NCBI GenBank assembly: GCA_002189035.1
Contig: NEEC01000010.1
Coordinates: 2,170,001-2,234,000 of the forward strand
Length of the DNA: 64,000 nucleotides
Source: Utricularia gibba
Taxonomy: Eukaryota > Streptophyta > Magnoliopsida > Lamiales > Lentibulariaceae
Direction of reading: 5' to 3'
In this document: positions 1 through 12,188 of the stretch, one piece after another
Numbering within the stretch: position 1 is the first letter of the stretch
Layout: each line of letters opens with the position of its first letter
Program-made: the position numbers and the translations under genes
The notes under the pieces: model-generated
Told to the model about the DNA's origin: nothing
The model's database searches: none
What the model saw: the letters and a program-made list of their open reading frames with translations, nothing else

Positions 1-3000
1 TCCTTCTCAGCACACAGATGAAGCCTCTCTAAACCGGCTTCTGCCTCACCTAGATATTAGAAAAAATACTTGGTCAACACAAGGTGAAAACTTATCTATA
101 TCTTATCACAATATTTTTCAAGTGGCTTTGAGGTGAGGTACCTTGCAAATACTCAAAGAACTGCTTCTTAGTGTTCTCATGCGAAGGTAAATAGTAGCCA
201 TATGCATAAGTCCATTTCAGCACCCTTCGACATTCAACTATCTGAAAAAATCTTAGAAACTCAGCACGTTTTCTGGGTGTACTGCAATGTTATCTATGCG
301 GGGAAGGTTTATTATGCCCATAATAATATCAGGGAAAATGTAGTTTCATTAGAAATCGGCTAATAAGGCTTGAGGTTTACAAAGAAGAGTATCTAGTTTA
401 AGCTAACACCTCCACTGGATTTTAAAAATTCAACAGCTTACCTGTTGCAAGGCTTCGAGAATAAATTTTAATTGGGATTCAGGTTGGCCTTGTACTTCAC
501 TAAGCCTCTGAAGCTGGATCAAAGGAAAAAAAAATCGGAGGGTGGGGGAGAGGAAGCCAGAAATAACAATGAGTAAATAGAAGCATGAAAAAAAAAAGTG
601 GCTTTGATATGTATCAAACAAATTCAATAGGATAATAAAGAATGGGAAGTCATGATTCCATCAGCCAGATTATGCAGGAGATGGTACTAAAACATGCCCC
701 AAATGAAGTTCGAAATGTACCGGCAGGCTTACATGAGTATTTTGCATTTGATGCAAATCTACCAGAGCTTTTTGCCTTGACTGCGAAATTCACAAAAGCA
801 TACAAACGTCATGCATCCAACAAATAGCTTACATAATAGCCATATCAAGCATTCCAGGAAGCAACTCAACCATATGAAAAGCTACAAATTAACCATTTTT
901 AATTGCAAAAAATTGATTGCAATTAAAAATCAGGACAGAAAGTTAATGGCCACTACATAAAGACAAAATATCCAAGTATCACTGCTACATACTGTCTGGT
1001 TGGAAGCCCAACGCTCATAGTAATGTGTGTATCTTTCCAAGGAGTTCTTAGCCATCTCTCTTCTTCTCTCTGCTTCATCATACTGAAAATATATCCAACC
1101 AAAACAAGAAACGAGGAATAAAATTTACGAATGAAAAATACTCTGATGAATGACAAGTAAAAAAAAATCTTTAAAATGATCTCTTAATGCATACCACCCC
1201 TCTTGCTTTGCAGCCTCATAACGATTGCATGCATAGAACCCTCCTGTTCTCTCTCCATGGTCTGACCAAGCACCAAGGCAGAGCCTGGGGGTGTATAATT
1301 GAATAAAATTAATACTTGCAGGAAAAACAAGACCGTACAGCAAAACGAGATCCGTTCTGAGCTTCATAAAAAAAGAAGCAACCAAACAGAAAAGTACCAG
1401 CAAAATTCAAATTTGCAAGGTGGTGTGCAAGTCATGTGCATGCAACCCTGGTTCTTCTCAATAGGGCGCTTGCACTTTGGGCAAGGCTTTGAATTTGCCA
1501 GTATCCTAATACAGGAAATGGACAAAACAGTTTATCAAAGAAGAACGAGTCCAGAGTGTTTTGTGGTGCACGGTCATTTTTCCGGTAGAATACCAGTTCA
1601 TGTTTTCAGACTCTGCACTGTTCTTCAAAATCCACTTTGCCACAGTTTCACAGTCTACTGGTCGATGGGCCTCCTCTGTGCACTGAATTCCAGAAATTCA
1701 TAAATATTCTATCAGAGAAAACTGGCAACGAATGCAATAAATCAAACGCCCACTTACATTCCAACAGAAGCTATAAGAACAACTGCAGCTGACATCATAA
1801 TTATCACTACCGACCACATACTCAACAGCAGAATCACAACCAGGAGCAGGACACCATTTGATCTGCAAAAATACATGATACAAGCTGTTGCAAGAACTAC
1901 CACCATATTCAAATGAACCACAAAAACCTAAAAGAACAGTGCATTACAGCATATTTGGCTCGTCAGAAATGATTATGTATAATGTCTAGTTCAGGGGAGG
2001 ATATCCCTACCTTCCGACTGTCTTCAACAAAAGATCTAAGAAGATAACGGTTATACTTGATCTTATCCTCATCAGGTGCCAAAGTGTTGATCATATCCTG
2101 GCCAACAGCTGATCCACAGGATGGATGGGGACACCTCAGCATCAAGCATCCAGGGCCATCGTTGATGGCTGTACTAATGTAAGCTGAACAGAACATTATT
2201 TATCATATTTAGCTTAGCCACCAGAAATACAGAGCCCGGCTACCAAGTGCACTACTAAAAAATACGAATGGTCGGAGAAGGAAAAAGGGTTAGGCAAACC
2301 TTTCCAGCATGTATCACAGAATAGATGAGAACAGGAAACAGATCTTAGACTGCGAACAGGATAGTAATCAAAACAGATCCCACAAGCAACCTAAAAAGGG
2401 GGAATACAACAGTTCTTAGAATGTGAACAGCGCACTGAGGCAATGTCATAAATATGACATACTTCCGTATTATGCATGGAAATAGAAGCCGGCTTCTCCA
2501 ACAGGCCAACAGCTTTGCGAACCCCCTCTTCATCAGCAAACCATTCTTCATGCACATTATTCACACTCCTGCATAAAAGTGAAGTGGTGATATATGAAGA
2601 AACAAATCCCAGGAATAGATATAGTCGAGAGAGGCACAAATACAAACACTAGAGAAAGAGGAAAAACCATTTCCTGTCAGCTTCAAAAAAGCAATACCAT
2701 TTATAGCGTCTGAGCAGAATGCATGCCGCTGATCTTGGAATTGAAAGTACAGTTGAAATTTTACTGATATCCTCCTCTTGCCGCTGCCGTATATCTTCTT
2801 CTTTCAATATTGAATAGTTTTTCTGGAACACATAAACCATCAGGTTTAGGATCCCGCACACACACACATGATCCAAAATTGGTTTATTATTGATCTTTGT
2901 TCTTCCTGAATTATCAGCTAAAATAGAAGCCGTTCTAATACCAAACCTCTCCGTTTAAATCTTGAAGCTTAAATAGCCATATAGCGATCAGAAATGGTAT

Positions 3001-3420
3001 AACAGCTCGTAGCTCCCATGCACAAACAGTTCACGTTGCCAAAAGCTCACTCGGAAACCAAATTAATCAGGAGAAGACAATAAGATCAACTCCTCCACAC
3101 CAGTAAAAAAATAATCCTTTTTAAAGGAAGTCGGGCAACCAGAGAGGGACCCCATATGATACCTGAGACCGACTGGAGACATCATCTCCATCATCAGAGT
3201 AATTAGAGATGAAGTCATAGTCACCAGTATCGTCCTGATCGTCGTCAGGAAACCCACCAGAGCTGCAATCATAATCGCCGTCGTCATCGTCGTCGTCTTC
3301 ATCCCTAGCTTCATCTGCCCCATACATGATATCATCGTCCTCTCCGCCACTGAAATAGTCGTCTTCCTCCTCCATCGAAGCCACTTCGTTGGCATCGTGC
3401 ATATCGTCCTCAGATTCCAT
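1..3420 (-). CDS. ARIADNE-type RBR E3 ubiquitin ligase (ARI7/ARI8-like), 3' end outside the window
   Basis: RING-between-RING E3 ligase; the family takes ubiquitin from an E2 onto a RING2 cysteine and passes it to substrates. The ATG at 3420-3418 opens a very acidic N-terminus ([13 protein letters not shown], then long Asp/Glu runs), as in Arabidopsis ARI7/ARI8. Exons then encode the UBA-like region near 2690-2826, RING1 near 2290-2390 ([12 protein letters not shown], then [10 protein letters not shown]), the in-between-RING segment near 1960-2190, a Cys-rich block near 1720-1860 ([15 protein letters not shown]), RING2 near 1410-1690 ([19 protein letters not shown]), and the Ariadne domain from about 1290 down ([32 protein letters not shown]). 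Exons at ~132-240 ([17 protein letters not shown]) and ~1-49 continue into the Ariadne domain, so the C-terminus lies left of the window. Seen: motifs, GT..AG junctions. Known: family function. Which ARI paralogue is uncertain. Confidence 0.93.
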
Positions 3421-4564
3421 CCCCTGGAAGTCGAACTTCCTTGAATGAACGAAACCCCTAGAGTTGGGCACCAAAGCAAGGAATTACCCTACGCGGGGAT
3501 TCAGTCATCAAGAATCCCAGCCGGTTCTAGGGCTTTTACAGGGATGCCATCATCAATCACCGACGAGGAAGGGGCATAAATCCGCCCGCAATCTTTTCCT
3601 CCCCTTTGGTTATTCTGCACATGGGTCTTCTCAACCTTGTGATAATCAAAATCAGTGTGCTGTATTTCACAACTACATTTAAAATTATTTTAAATATATA
3701 AACAATAAAAAACCCATTTTTAATTACTTCACCAACCAACATATTTATGCTTCCGAATACAATTACTTTATATTTAATATACATATTTTTTAATTAACGA
3801 ATACTTTACATATTTTAAATAAATCTAATCAAATATAATAATATGTTTAATTATAATCAATAATATAAATTCATTTTAATGTAAATAATTCAAATATATC
3901 ATTAATTGATTTTTGATCCAAAGTTGATAATTATTTGCAAGGCACTAAAACACCTGTACGACTAAAATACTGTGCAAGAGTTTGTGTTCTTCATCACTAC
4001 GCAATAACCCACCCAAAAGGTCCGAAGGTGCAGCGGTTACACAATAAATCACAGGGTGGCTTCTTCGTGTACAAGAAAGACAGCAGCCACTGTCCATCTG
4101 AGAGTCTTAAATATGCGATAGTTACTGAATTGAAGCACTTGCAAGTTTGAACTTCTTCAAAAAAAGAAAAGGAGAACCATTCTGACTCTAACTCCCACCC
4201 TCCAAGAATAAAATCAATGCTTCTGTCACAAGGGGAACAAAAAGAGATGCACGTACTGTAGCTTGTGGTTCCAGATTGTGGGCATCATGATGGTAGATTT
4301 ATTGTTCCAAATACAGAGAGAGTTTCTGCTGCTGCTGCTGTCCTCTCTCGATCTGTAGTTGGTTATCTCATTGAAGCTACAGGTGACGGAGTTTAATGAG
4401 GAGAGTATAAGAATGGTGATGACTGCCATTGCATAACTGAAGAGCTGTAGGAAAAAGTGATGAAGAGGGGTTGAGGGTCAATTTCACATTACATCCTTGG
4501 GAGTGATGGGATTGCATGTGTGTGTGTGTGTGAATTCAAGGAGTTGTCAAACCTGCAGTTAACT
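3421..4564. other. intergenic region between ARI and the transporter relic
   Basis: The stretch just above the ARI start (about 3421-3640) is GC-richer and is the likely 5' UTR and promoter of ARI. From about 3660 to 3930 the sequence is strongly AT-rich and without coding signal. A (TG)n run of about 16 bases lies near 4516-4532. I see no gene here; short open frames on both strands lack codon structure or family motifs. Confidence 0.6.
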
Positions 4565-6958
4565 TCATGTGGGGAGAAGAGGCCTCCTTTCATCAGCACC
4601 CACTTCGTGATTTGCCTACACGAAGAAGTTAACAATATGCTTACAGTGAAGATCAGCTGACGTTGCATGGTGAATATGATGGATCTTACTTCCTCATTAG
4701 CTCCAGCAACAATATTTATGAAGGATGATTCCCGTGACCTGGAAAGATGTAAAGGAGCATAAGCTGTCTACTAGTAATTGACTAATTTCCAAGAATTGAG
4801 ACATTGAAAATTTATACAAGAAAAATTCTGTAGCTTGACGATGGCATAAGGCAGGTCTGCTAAAGAAAATCTATTAAGCGATAGAGAACAATGGTAATAC
4901 AGACTACAGTTTGCATCAAATATTCTCAGTCATGGTTACCTGTAGTCATACTTGATGCTTTTGTCAAAAACTGCATTTTGACAGTCATCTTTAACTTTAG
5001 AAAGAGGAGAAAACAACTGAAACATGGAACACGAAATAACAGATCATCAGACTGTACATAATGTTATCGGAAACAGATATGCAGTTAGAACAGTGTACCT
5101 GATGCATTCAAATGAAAACCACTGTAATCCCTAAAATGAAATTAATGCTCAACGTGTGACCAAATAATGCGGCAGATGCGATACCAGTAAAGATTGTGGC
5201 AACAGTTGAAGGAGGGAGGCCCAAGGCACTGGTACTCTCTGGGGAAGATTTAAGTTGATTTATTGTTATGCCAATCAGCAACAAAGCAAGAGCCTCCCCT
5301 TGCATAATCACTACAAACGTCTCGTTGCAAAGCTACTTAATGATGGCAAGTTCTTATTTTCCAATTCCTTAAGAATAATTTGAAATCTCATTTATTCGGT
5401 TTGCTTTCCTAGTTTCATATGTTCGAGAATTCGAACCTCACCTGAATAACTGAAAATCGCCATTTCATTATGATCTTCAGAAGTAGAGCAATGACCAAAA
5501 CCTATGAGATGAAAAAAAAAATGTGAAGACCTGAAAACTAAAAACAATAAATAAATTAATATAGTTATAATGTAGATGGCCAAAAGTAGTGATACCACGT
5601 GAAGGTGATCATCCTACAACAATTTTCATTGTATTTGGGTATGTATTTAGGGAATGTTGCTTAAAAAGCAGTCATTTTTGACACGGTATATTCCTAAATG
5701 AAAGAAAATATAAGCTAAAAAAATGGAGCAATATACCTTTAGGTTGCTCAACATTTTCACAGTTGCAGGATTGAAATACACCTGGAATGCGTCAAAAAGC
5801 ATTGTAAGAAACAAATGATGTTAAGTTAGAACAATCGTCAGTATCCTAAAAATTGTGGTAAACAGACTTTAGTAGTGATTCAGTATGAACACGCAGCATA
5901 CAGAAGAATTAGGAATGAGGAAATGCTCATACATACCTGCATGATGAATTTCAGGTAGTTATTAACAGCATAGAGAGGGGCTGGAACCGCAAGAAGCACA
6001 TTGTTTCGAGCAGCCTGTTTGATATAAATTCAAGCATCGTCATTTAAACTCTCTAGACACCAGCCATCCAAAGCATTCTGGAAATGTCATAAACCAAACT
6101 ACTTACCAATCTAATTATCAACATATTAGCATAGTAGTTATTAAAAATTGTTACATGTTCAAATGCTAACTGAAGTTTAGAAATACGAGCATTTGAAATG
6201 CTGATCCGAGAAACAACCCCTAGCTGAAAAAAACTCTAAATGACAGAACATTACAATCACTGATTTAAATCTTTCCATGCTTGGTGTTCTGAAAATGCAC
6301 CTGAATAAATGTAGAAAAAGAAATAAACGGTTTTTCACCGACTTTCATCCGCCTAGCCTGCAAAACAGAGAATTGCCATATGACCAACAGTTCACTCTTT
6401 GTTAAGTAACCCAAGTCTTAATGTTAATAGCGTAAGTCTCTCAATAACTTTCATGTAAAAATTGAATCTTCATTGTTATCTCATCAGAATCACACGTAAA
6501 GATTAAAAAGAAAAAGAAATATAAATCATTCACAAAGGTTTAAAGGGCAGACTCACCTGAAATATAAGCATTGCAACAGCAAAAATAACTTTTGCAAACT
6601 CTGTCAAAGAGTTCACGCTGATAGGGCTAAACATGACGCGTCCATCTACCTTGGACATGAAAACCAGAATCGGCTGTGGAGACAGAAATCAAGATTGAAG
6701 TACTAAAAACTATGCATGCCAGAGTATAAATATACCTAGACCTGTTGGTGAAAAATATAAAGAATAGAACAAATTTCCAAAAACTGCATACCTGAAAACC
6801 GACTAAGACACAATCACCAACCACTAATAAGAATTGAGAGCTCTCTGTTTGGATGATGACTTGTTCCTATGTTGATCATAAGCTCGGGAAACAATTTTGG
6901 CGGAGGGTGCCACAAACACGGAATGACAGACACTGCACTCTATAATCCCGTCCTTCAT
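4565..6958 (-). pseudogene. CMP-sialic-acid-transporter-like nucleotide-sugar transporter, damaged by deletion, frameshifts and a stop
   Basis: A Golgi nucleotide-sugar transporter of the SLC35A-like family, by close match to plant CMP-sialic acid transporter-like proteins. Exons (minus strand): 6792-6958 (ATG at 6958; SRAYDQHRNKSSSKQRALN), 6557-6673 ([11 protein letters not shown]), 6301-6357, 5937-6014 ([17 protein letters not shown]), 5737-5781 (FNPATVKMLSNLK), a fused block 5099 to about 5355, then 4940-5016 (FSPLSKVKD), 4690-4738 (SSFINIVAGANEE) and 4565-4615, ending RRPLLPT. Breaks: exon 1 is one base short (about 6832), giving a stop after ALNSY; the exon before [10 protein letters not shown] carries an in-frame TAG and a probable extra base; the block from SALGLP jumps straight to [18 protein letters not shown], losing the central transmembrane region; TGA at 5108-5110 replaces the Ser codon before MHQ. 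Splice sites are otherwise well kept, so decay looks recent. It could still be transcribed. Confidence 0.8.
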
Positions 6959-9686
6959 GAGCACCAATCAAGCACCACAGCGAGCTTCAGGCATTAGACG
7001 ATTAATCTACAATGCAAGATTATGCAAAGCATAAAAAATTAACATCCCCAAACCAACCAGGCTTGATAACCAAGACCAGAACACAAATTCAACACACACA
7101 AAAGGTTGCATAAACGCGTATGAAATTTAAACCAAAATCGGTATATATTCAACACTAAAAAACCTGTTGCATAAACACCCAAGTTACTTAAATATTCATT
7201 CGGTGCGAAAAACCCCACCTTACCAACAGCACACCGCCTAAAACCCAGACCAATCAACCATCAAACACAAATCCAATCAGAAAAAAAAATACCCGCAGCA
7301 TTGGCAAACAACTACTAAAGCTATCTCCACCACCGAAAACAGCACACCTGTTGAATGCAATCCCTACATCCAATCAGGGGACAAACTACTCCTTTTCAAC
7401 GCCGTACCGTTATTCGCAGCTGATCCATCCATTCTTCCTCAGATCACGAAACAATCCCACCCAAACAACCACCGTAACGAGTCAAAAAAACAAACCTTAT
7501 TGCAAACCCAGTGTTGAGAGAACTGGATGTTAAGAGTACCAGCAACGGCGTCTGGATTCCGATGTCTCCGGCTGCCGGAGAAAAGAAGGAAGCACTAGGC
7601 TCCAGATGGAATGACACGAGAATGTACTTCAGTAGACCGTCACGAGCACAGAGCAAGCTACCCTTCATTACATCATCAAATAAAGTAAAAATAGATGTGA
7701 AGTCTACGGTTCAACGATGCGTCACCCGTCTATGGAATTTCGATTTACACGTCAGAAAATAGGAAAAAAATTAATATTAAATATACAGTGTAATAAAACG
7801 AAGAAAAAAAAACATTTACGTTCTTCAATATATATATAATTATAAAGCCTTTACGTTATTTTTTAATTATATTTTAAACTATTCTCTCATATAATTTTTT
7901 TTAATTAAATAGTTTGTTTTATTTTTATATATATATTAAATGAATCTACTAAATGCAATATATTAAATATATGTACTTTTTTATTTAAAATACATTTTCT
8001 ATTTTAATATAAATACTTTAAATATATTATTAATTCAATTCACAACTTTCCCCAATGTCGTCATCCATACGATGCTATTCGTGGGACGGATTGATGAGCT
8101 CGGCTGCATTGGTTACACCAACTCCCCGGAAGGAGAATCCGATGTTCTTGCTGTCAAAATTTCCGCCTCGGGCCTCACGCCTTCGCCGACTCTCCGGTCA
8201 AGTCTCTGCCTATCCTATCGCTCCGATAATGCTACTCCTACCTTCGCTTGCCATAATACTACCGCCACTAGGGCGGGAATCGGTTCTGCATGATCCATTT
8301 TTCGTCCCAACCCGAGTCTATTACTGTACTGCCTTTGCGTCGGTTAGAGAGGTGTGAACGAAAACGTGACTCCAGTGTGCACATAAATGGACGTTTTTTT
8401 GTCATCTTTGTTGTTAACAAAAGAAGTTGGTTTTGAATAGGCGCCAAGAAAAGGAATGGAAATTGGATGATGTATGTATTTTACTGTAAAGTTTACTAAT
8501 AGTGAAGTTGAGAAAGATGGTGCCTGAGATTCAAGGGATGCAGGGTTTGGTGAAGTATGCCGATTTGTTCCAAGCCCTCATAATTTCAAAAAGGTATGTC
8601 ATTGGTAAGCAGTAGCTGTCCGTACACTGTTCATTCTAGTGGTGGAGCCATCAGCCATGAAGGTGACGGCTTCAGAGAGAGAATTAGAAGCTGCCTGTCT
8701 TAGGGAGAGGCACGTATGCTGAGAAGTGAAAGGAAAAAAGTTTGGACTTTTTTTTTTTCATTTTAAGGGGCATCTTTCTACCCAAGAGCTTCGAGGGGAC
8801 GCAAAGTCTGAATCCTTGAAAATTCAAGGGAAAGGTATACCCAGTCAAACGCGCTCATAACTACTTTAGAGAAAGAGAGTGATAGAATTAGGTGGGCCGG
8901 TGGGTATTGTTGAGCGATTTCTTCAACGGAACTTAAAGGGAGTTGGCGAAAGCCGTTTTTAGCTTTGCATTGGGTGCTCCTGCACGCATGCTTTTTTTGC
9001 TCTTATTCTTGTAGCTTTTCTTTGTTTCTCTGTGTCCTTGTTATAGATTTCTTGTATTCTTGTTGGTACTGGCTTTGTTTAACTCTTGTAACGTCCGTTT
9101 TGGTTGTTAAAACCTGGTTCAGAGAACAAGGTTATTAGCCGTAGAGACTCTGCATAATTTGCTGGTACGTGATTTGCCCTGTTCTTAGTGCTTTTGGGGA
9201 AGTTGAAAGTCAGGGAGCTTCGAAATTTTCCATGATTAGTTGTCTTTTAGGAGTTTTCTGGTGGGAATCGTAACAGCCTTTTTTTTTGTTCAACTTTTCC
9301 TTTATAGAGAGCCCAGCTCTGCGTTCTAGCAGGGGATTTTCCTCATATAGTTCCTTTACAGCTTACCATGTGCCCTGCTGCAGTGTAGAATAGGGGTAAT
9401 TACACTATAAAGTATAAAAGCCAGCAAGGAATAAAAAAATGTGGGATTACAGGTTTTCTTTTGGGAGTGGAAAAAGAAGGGTTCGAAGCATTTGTAAAAT
9501 GGAAAGAAGGTTGAAAGAGTTTGTAAAGTGTTTAGAATATCAAAAGAGTTCCCTTTAGACAAGCTTTGGAGTTGTTTTAACTAACTTTGGACAGTTTGAA
9601 AAGCAGTGATTTCCTTATAACAGTGCTCGTGTTTGACTTATGCCACGGCTCTGCATTTGTAGGTTCAGAAGAGTGATGCTGTGAAG
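6959..9686. other. intergenic region between the transporter relic and the IQD gene
   Basis: About 6959-7690 probably holds the promoter and a 5' UTR exon of the transporter relic (a GC-richer block sits near 7520-7670). About 7770-8040 is AT-rich spacer. About 8040-8350 is a GC-richer island with open frames on the plus strand, but they match no family I recognise and have no supporting splice structure. About 8880-9686 is T-rich and CT-rich and is the likely promoter and long 5' UTR of the downstream IQD gene. Confidence 0.5.
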
Positions 9687-11816
9687 ATGGGGAAGAAGAA
9701 GGGGCTGTTTTCATCAGTGAAAAGGTGTTTTACTTCCAAAAAGAAGAGGACGGATGTAAGAGTCTGGCAATTAAACTTCACTTCTGCTGCCCGAGAATAA
9801 AGTACTTTATTTTATTGATGGGACGATTGCTTAAGCTCTTGTTTGATCCTGCAGAAAAAGAGGAGCAACAAGGGAAAGAAGGGAAAAGGCAATTGGGGGC
9901 ATGTTGAAACCACATCTTTTGTTCCGTTCTTCAGACCACCCAGCAGTATCGAAAAAATATTAGGGGAGGCTGATCAGCTGAACATTCAACCCGGAGTCTC
10001 CTTGAAGTCTTTTCAAGTCGTAGAGAAGGCTGGCTCACCAAATTCAGTTTCTCCAAGAGCATCTTCTCCAAAGGTGGTGTCTTCAACAAAACGTGATCCA
10101 TATCCAATACATACTCTCCGCGAGGCTTTTTCTGCTGATTCTAATGGTGGGCAGCCTTCTTCCGATGGGCCTAATGGGGAAGTGGATAACAGTCATTTCA
10201 AGAAGCCATTGCTGACTCTGCCACCAGGAACTTGTTGTCAAAATGATTTGTACCCAGGTCATACTCTCCATGAGGCTTTTCATGCTGATTCTTCTAATGG
10301 TGGGGATCCCTCTGTCAATGAGACAGAGTTTAAAGTAGAAACCACCCAGTTGAAGAAACCTGCATTAGATGTGCCTCTGAAAACTTGCTACCAGAGTGAC
10401 TTGTATCCGGAACCTGTCCTTAACGAGCCTTTTCGTGCCTCGTCATCTAATGGCGGGGATTTTTATTCCCGTGGGAGAGAAGGAAAAGTGGAAACCAGCT
10501 ATGCTAAAAGGCTCTTGCTGACTGCTGGAGACAAGAATACTTCAGTGTTGAAGATTCAGACAGCATACAGGGGCTATTTGGTAATGCGCTTTGCCATTCT
10601 AATGATTTTTCTGGTTCATTTGTCAGAGCATCGTGTTGCTTAATATTCTGTCACTTACTGCACATCCATCGCCGCTGAAGCGAAGCCTTTTCCCAGCCTA
10701 AACACGGATGCTTGGTGTTTTTTTTTTCCAGGCAAGGAGAAATTTCAGAGCCTTGAAGAGGCTGCAAACAGTGTTGAGATGTCAGAATGTAAAGCGACAA
10801 ACAATGAACACAATGAAGCAAACGCAGTTTCTTGTTAGAGTTCAGACACGGGCTACGTCTCAGCGGATAAAAATGCCGGCTCTTCATCGTCCAGAACATC
10901 CCCAGGATAAAGGCATTGAGAGTAGACGATCCTTGAATCAGCTTCCGGTAAGCATATTTTCTTTTAAGAAATGTCATACATCGCCAGCTGCACAGTCTCA
11001 TAAAAACATTGTAGTGAATGAATCTACAAAACATGTCTTTCAACTCACTTGCCTTCTTCTTTTCAGTCGGGCTGCCTTCAAAGTGAGGAATGGGACACCA
11101 GCATGTTATCCAAAGAGGAAGAAGATGTACGGCTCCAGAAAAAGGTTGACGCAGTCATGAAAAGAGAGAGAGCCATGGCTTATGCATATTCCCACCAGGT
11201 GAACTACTTTTTAATTTCCAGCCCCTTTTCGCAACCTTTCCTTTCAGAATTGTTCATGTTTATGAATCATCTCATTCGAGCAGCAATGGAACTCAAATGC
11301 AAGATCTAGCCATGGCCATCCTGACCTTCGGTTCAATGGTTATCCCTGGTGCTGGAACTGGTTTGACCGTTACCTCGCTGCAGCAGACACTTCCTACAGC
11401 AAAACCACTGTAAAGAGCACCACATCCACTCCTAGAAAACCATCTTCAGAGCACAAGATGAGTCCTCAGTCCTATCCAAGATGCAATAAGCATAGTAGAG
11501 GTTATGACACTCCACTGAAAGATGATGAGAGCCTCATGAGCTGCCCAGCTTTCAACTCCCCCCGTTACATGTCACCCACAGTTTCAGCAATGGCGAAAGT
11601 TCAACCAAACGGGCACCGGAATGGGAGGTCTCCGGATACTCCGGACTCGGATTGGAGATTCTCATTCCCCTCACCCCAAACCATGACTCCTTCAAAGATT
11701 CTGCTTCACAGACAGGAAGACATATGGAGTCCCCGAGATCTACCAGAAGCTCAGCCATGAACTCAAGACTTTCCACGTCTCCTTTAGGTGGTAGAAAGCC
11801 ATTTAACAGATTTTGA
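9687..11816 (+). CDS. IQ67-domain (IQD) calmodulin-binding protein
   Basis: IQD proteins bind calmodulin through IQ67 motifs and act as scaffolds at microtubules, membrane or nucleus. The ATG at 9687 begins the typical basic start MGKKKGLFSSVKRCF. Exon 2 (about 9856-10579) holds a low-complexity region with three imperfect 50-aa repeats and ends in the first IQ motif (KIQTAYRGYL). Exon 3 (about 10732-10948) carries the rest of IQ67 (ARRNFRALKRLQTVLRCQ, VKRQTMNTM). Exon 4 (about 11068-11199) has KKVDAVMKRERAMAYAYSHQ, and the last exon starts near 11284 (QWNSNARSSHG, then PWCWNWFDRYL), all IQD hallmarks in order. The reading frame stops at 11758-11760, but a second frame open to 11814-11816 (RSTRSSAMNSRLSTSP) looks like the natural C-terminus and would be reached by one extra C in the C run at 11667-11670. 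Exact IQD member not determined. Confidence 0.9.
10095..10538 (+). repeat. three tandem ~50-aa repeats inside the IQD protein
   Basis: Three consecutive copies at 10095-10244, 10245-10397 and 10398-10538 (50, 51 and 47 codons). Shared pattern: DLYP, two residues, TL or VL, one residue, E-A/P-F, then SSNGGD about residues 16-21, a KVET-like block near residue 30, and KK/KR-x-LL near residue 37; copies 1 and 2 end in a Cys-rich C-C/Y-Q tail. The repeats precede the IQ67 domain. Such repeats are not a standard part of the IQD architecture that I know. Confidence 0.85.
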
Positions 11817-12188
11817 TACAGTGAATGAAATGCGTTTGGTTACCTGGTTGTGGGGTGTTCTGCCTTGTCTGTGTTTAAGGTTCACTTTGTAACGTGAAGA
11901 ATTAGGAAGAAGAAAATTGTAAACATAAACTGGAACAGGGATTGATGTATTGACTTTTTAAATTAAACGAAAAATATAATATATAATGATTTGTTTTTTG
12001 ACTAAATGGTAACGAACCGGAGCGAAATGGTTGAACCGAACTTGGAATTCGGGTCGTGGTTGTCTGCTGCTCAAGAATCCGGTCTGGACGGCTTTTAAAT
12101 CATTGAACGCTTAAACCTCAGGAGCCGCAGCTTAAAACCCTAAATTTGCAGCAGTTGTGGTCGGAGGAATAACACAGGACTTGTTGGA
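11817..12188. other. short intergenic spacer between IQD and FAM136A-like genes
   Basis: Contains the IQD 3' UTR and, from about 12000, the promoter and 5' UTR of the next gene. A telo-box-like AAACCCTAAA occurs near 12134, a motif often found upstream of plant housekeeping and organelle-protein genes. No other gene seen. Confidence 0.55.

Noticed and set aside
642-827. Open frame of 61 codons on the plus strand
   Set aside because: Lies antisense to the ARI gene's Ariadne-domain intron and exon region; no family match.
3063-3479. 138-codon minus-strand open frame over the ARI 5' end
   Set aside because: It is the out-of-frame shadow of the acidic ARI exon 1.
8055-8357. 100-codon plus-strand open frame in a GC island
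   Set aside because: No recognisable domain, no splice signals around it, overlapping alternative frame of similar quality.
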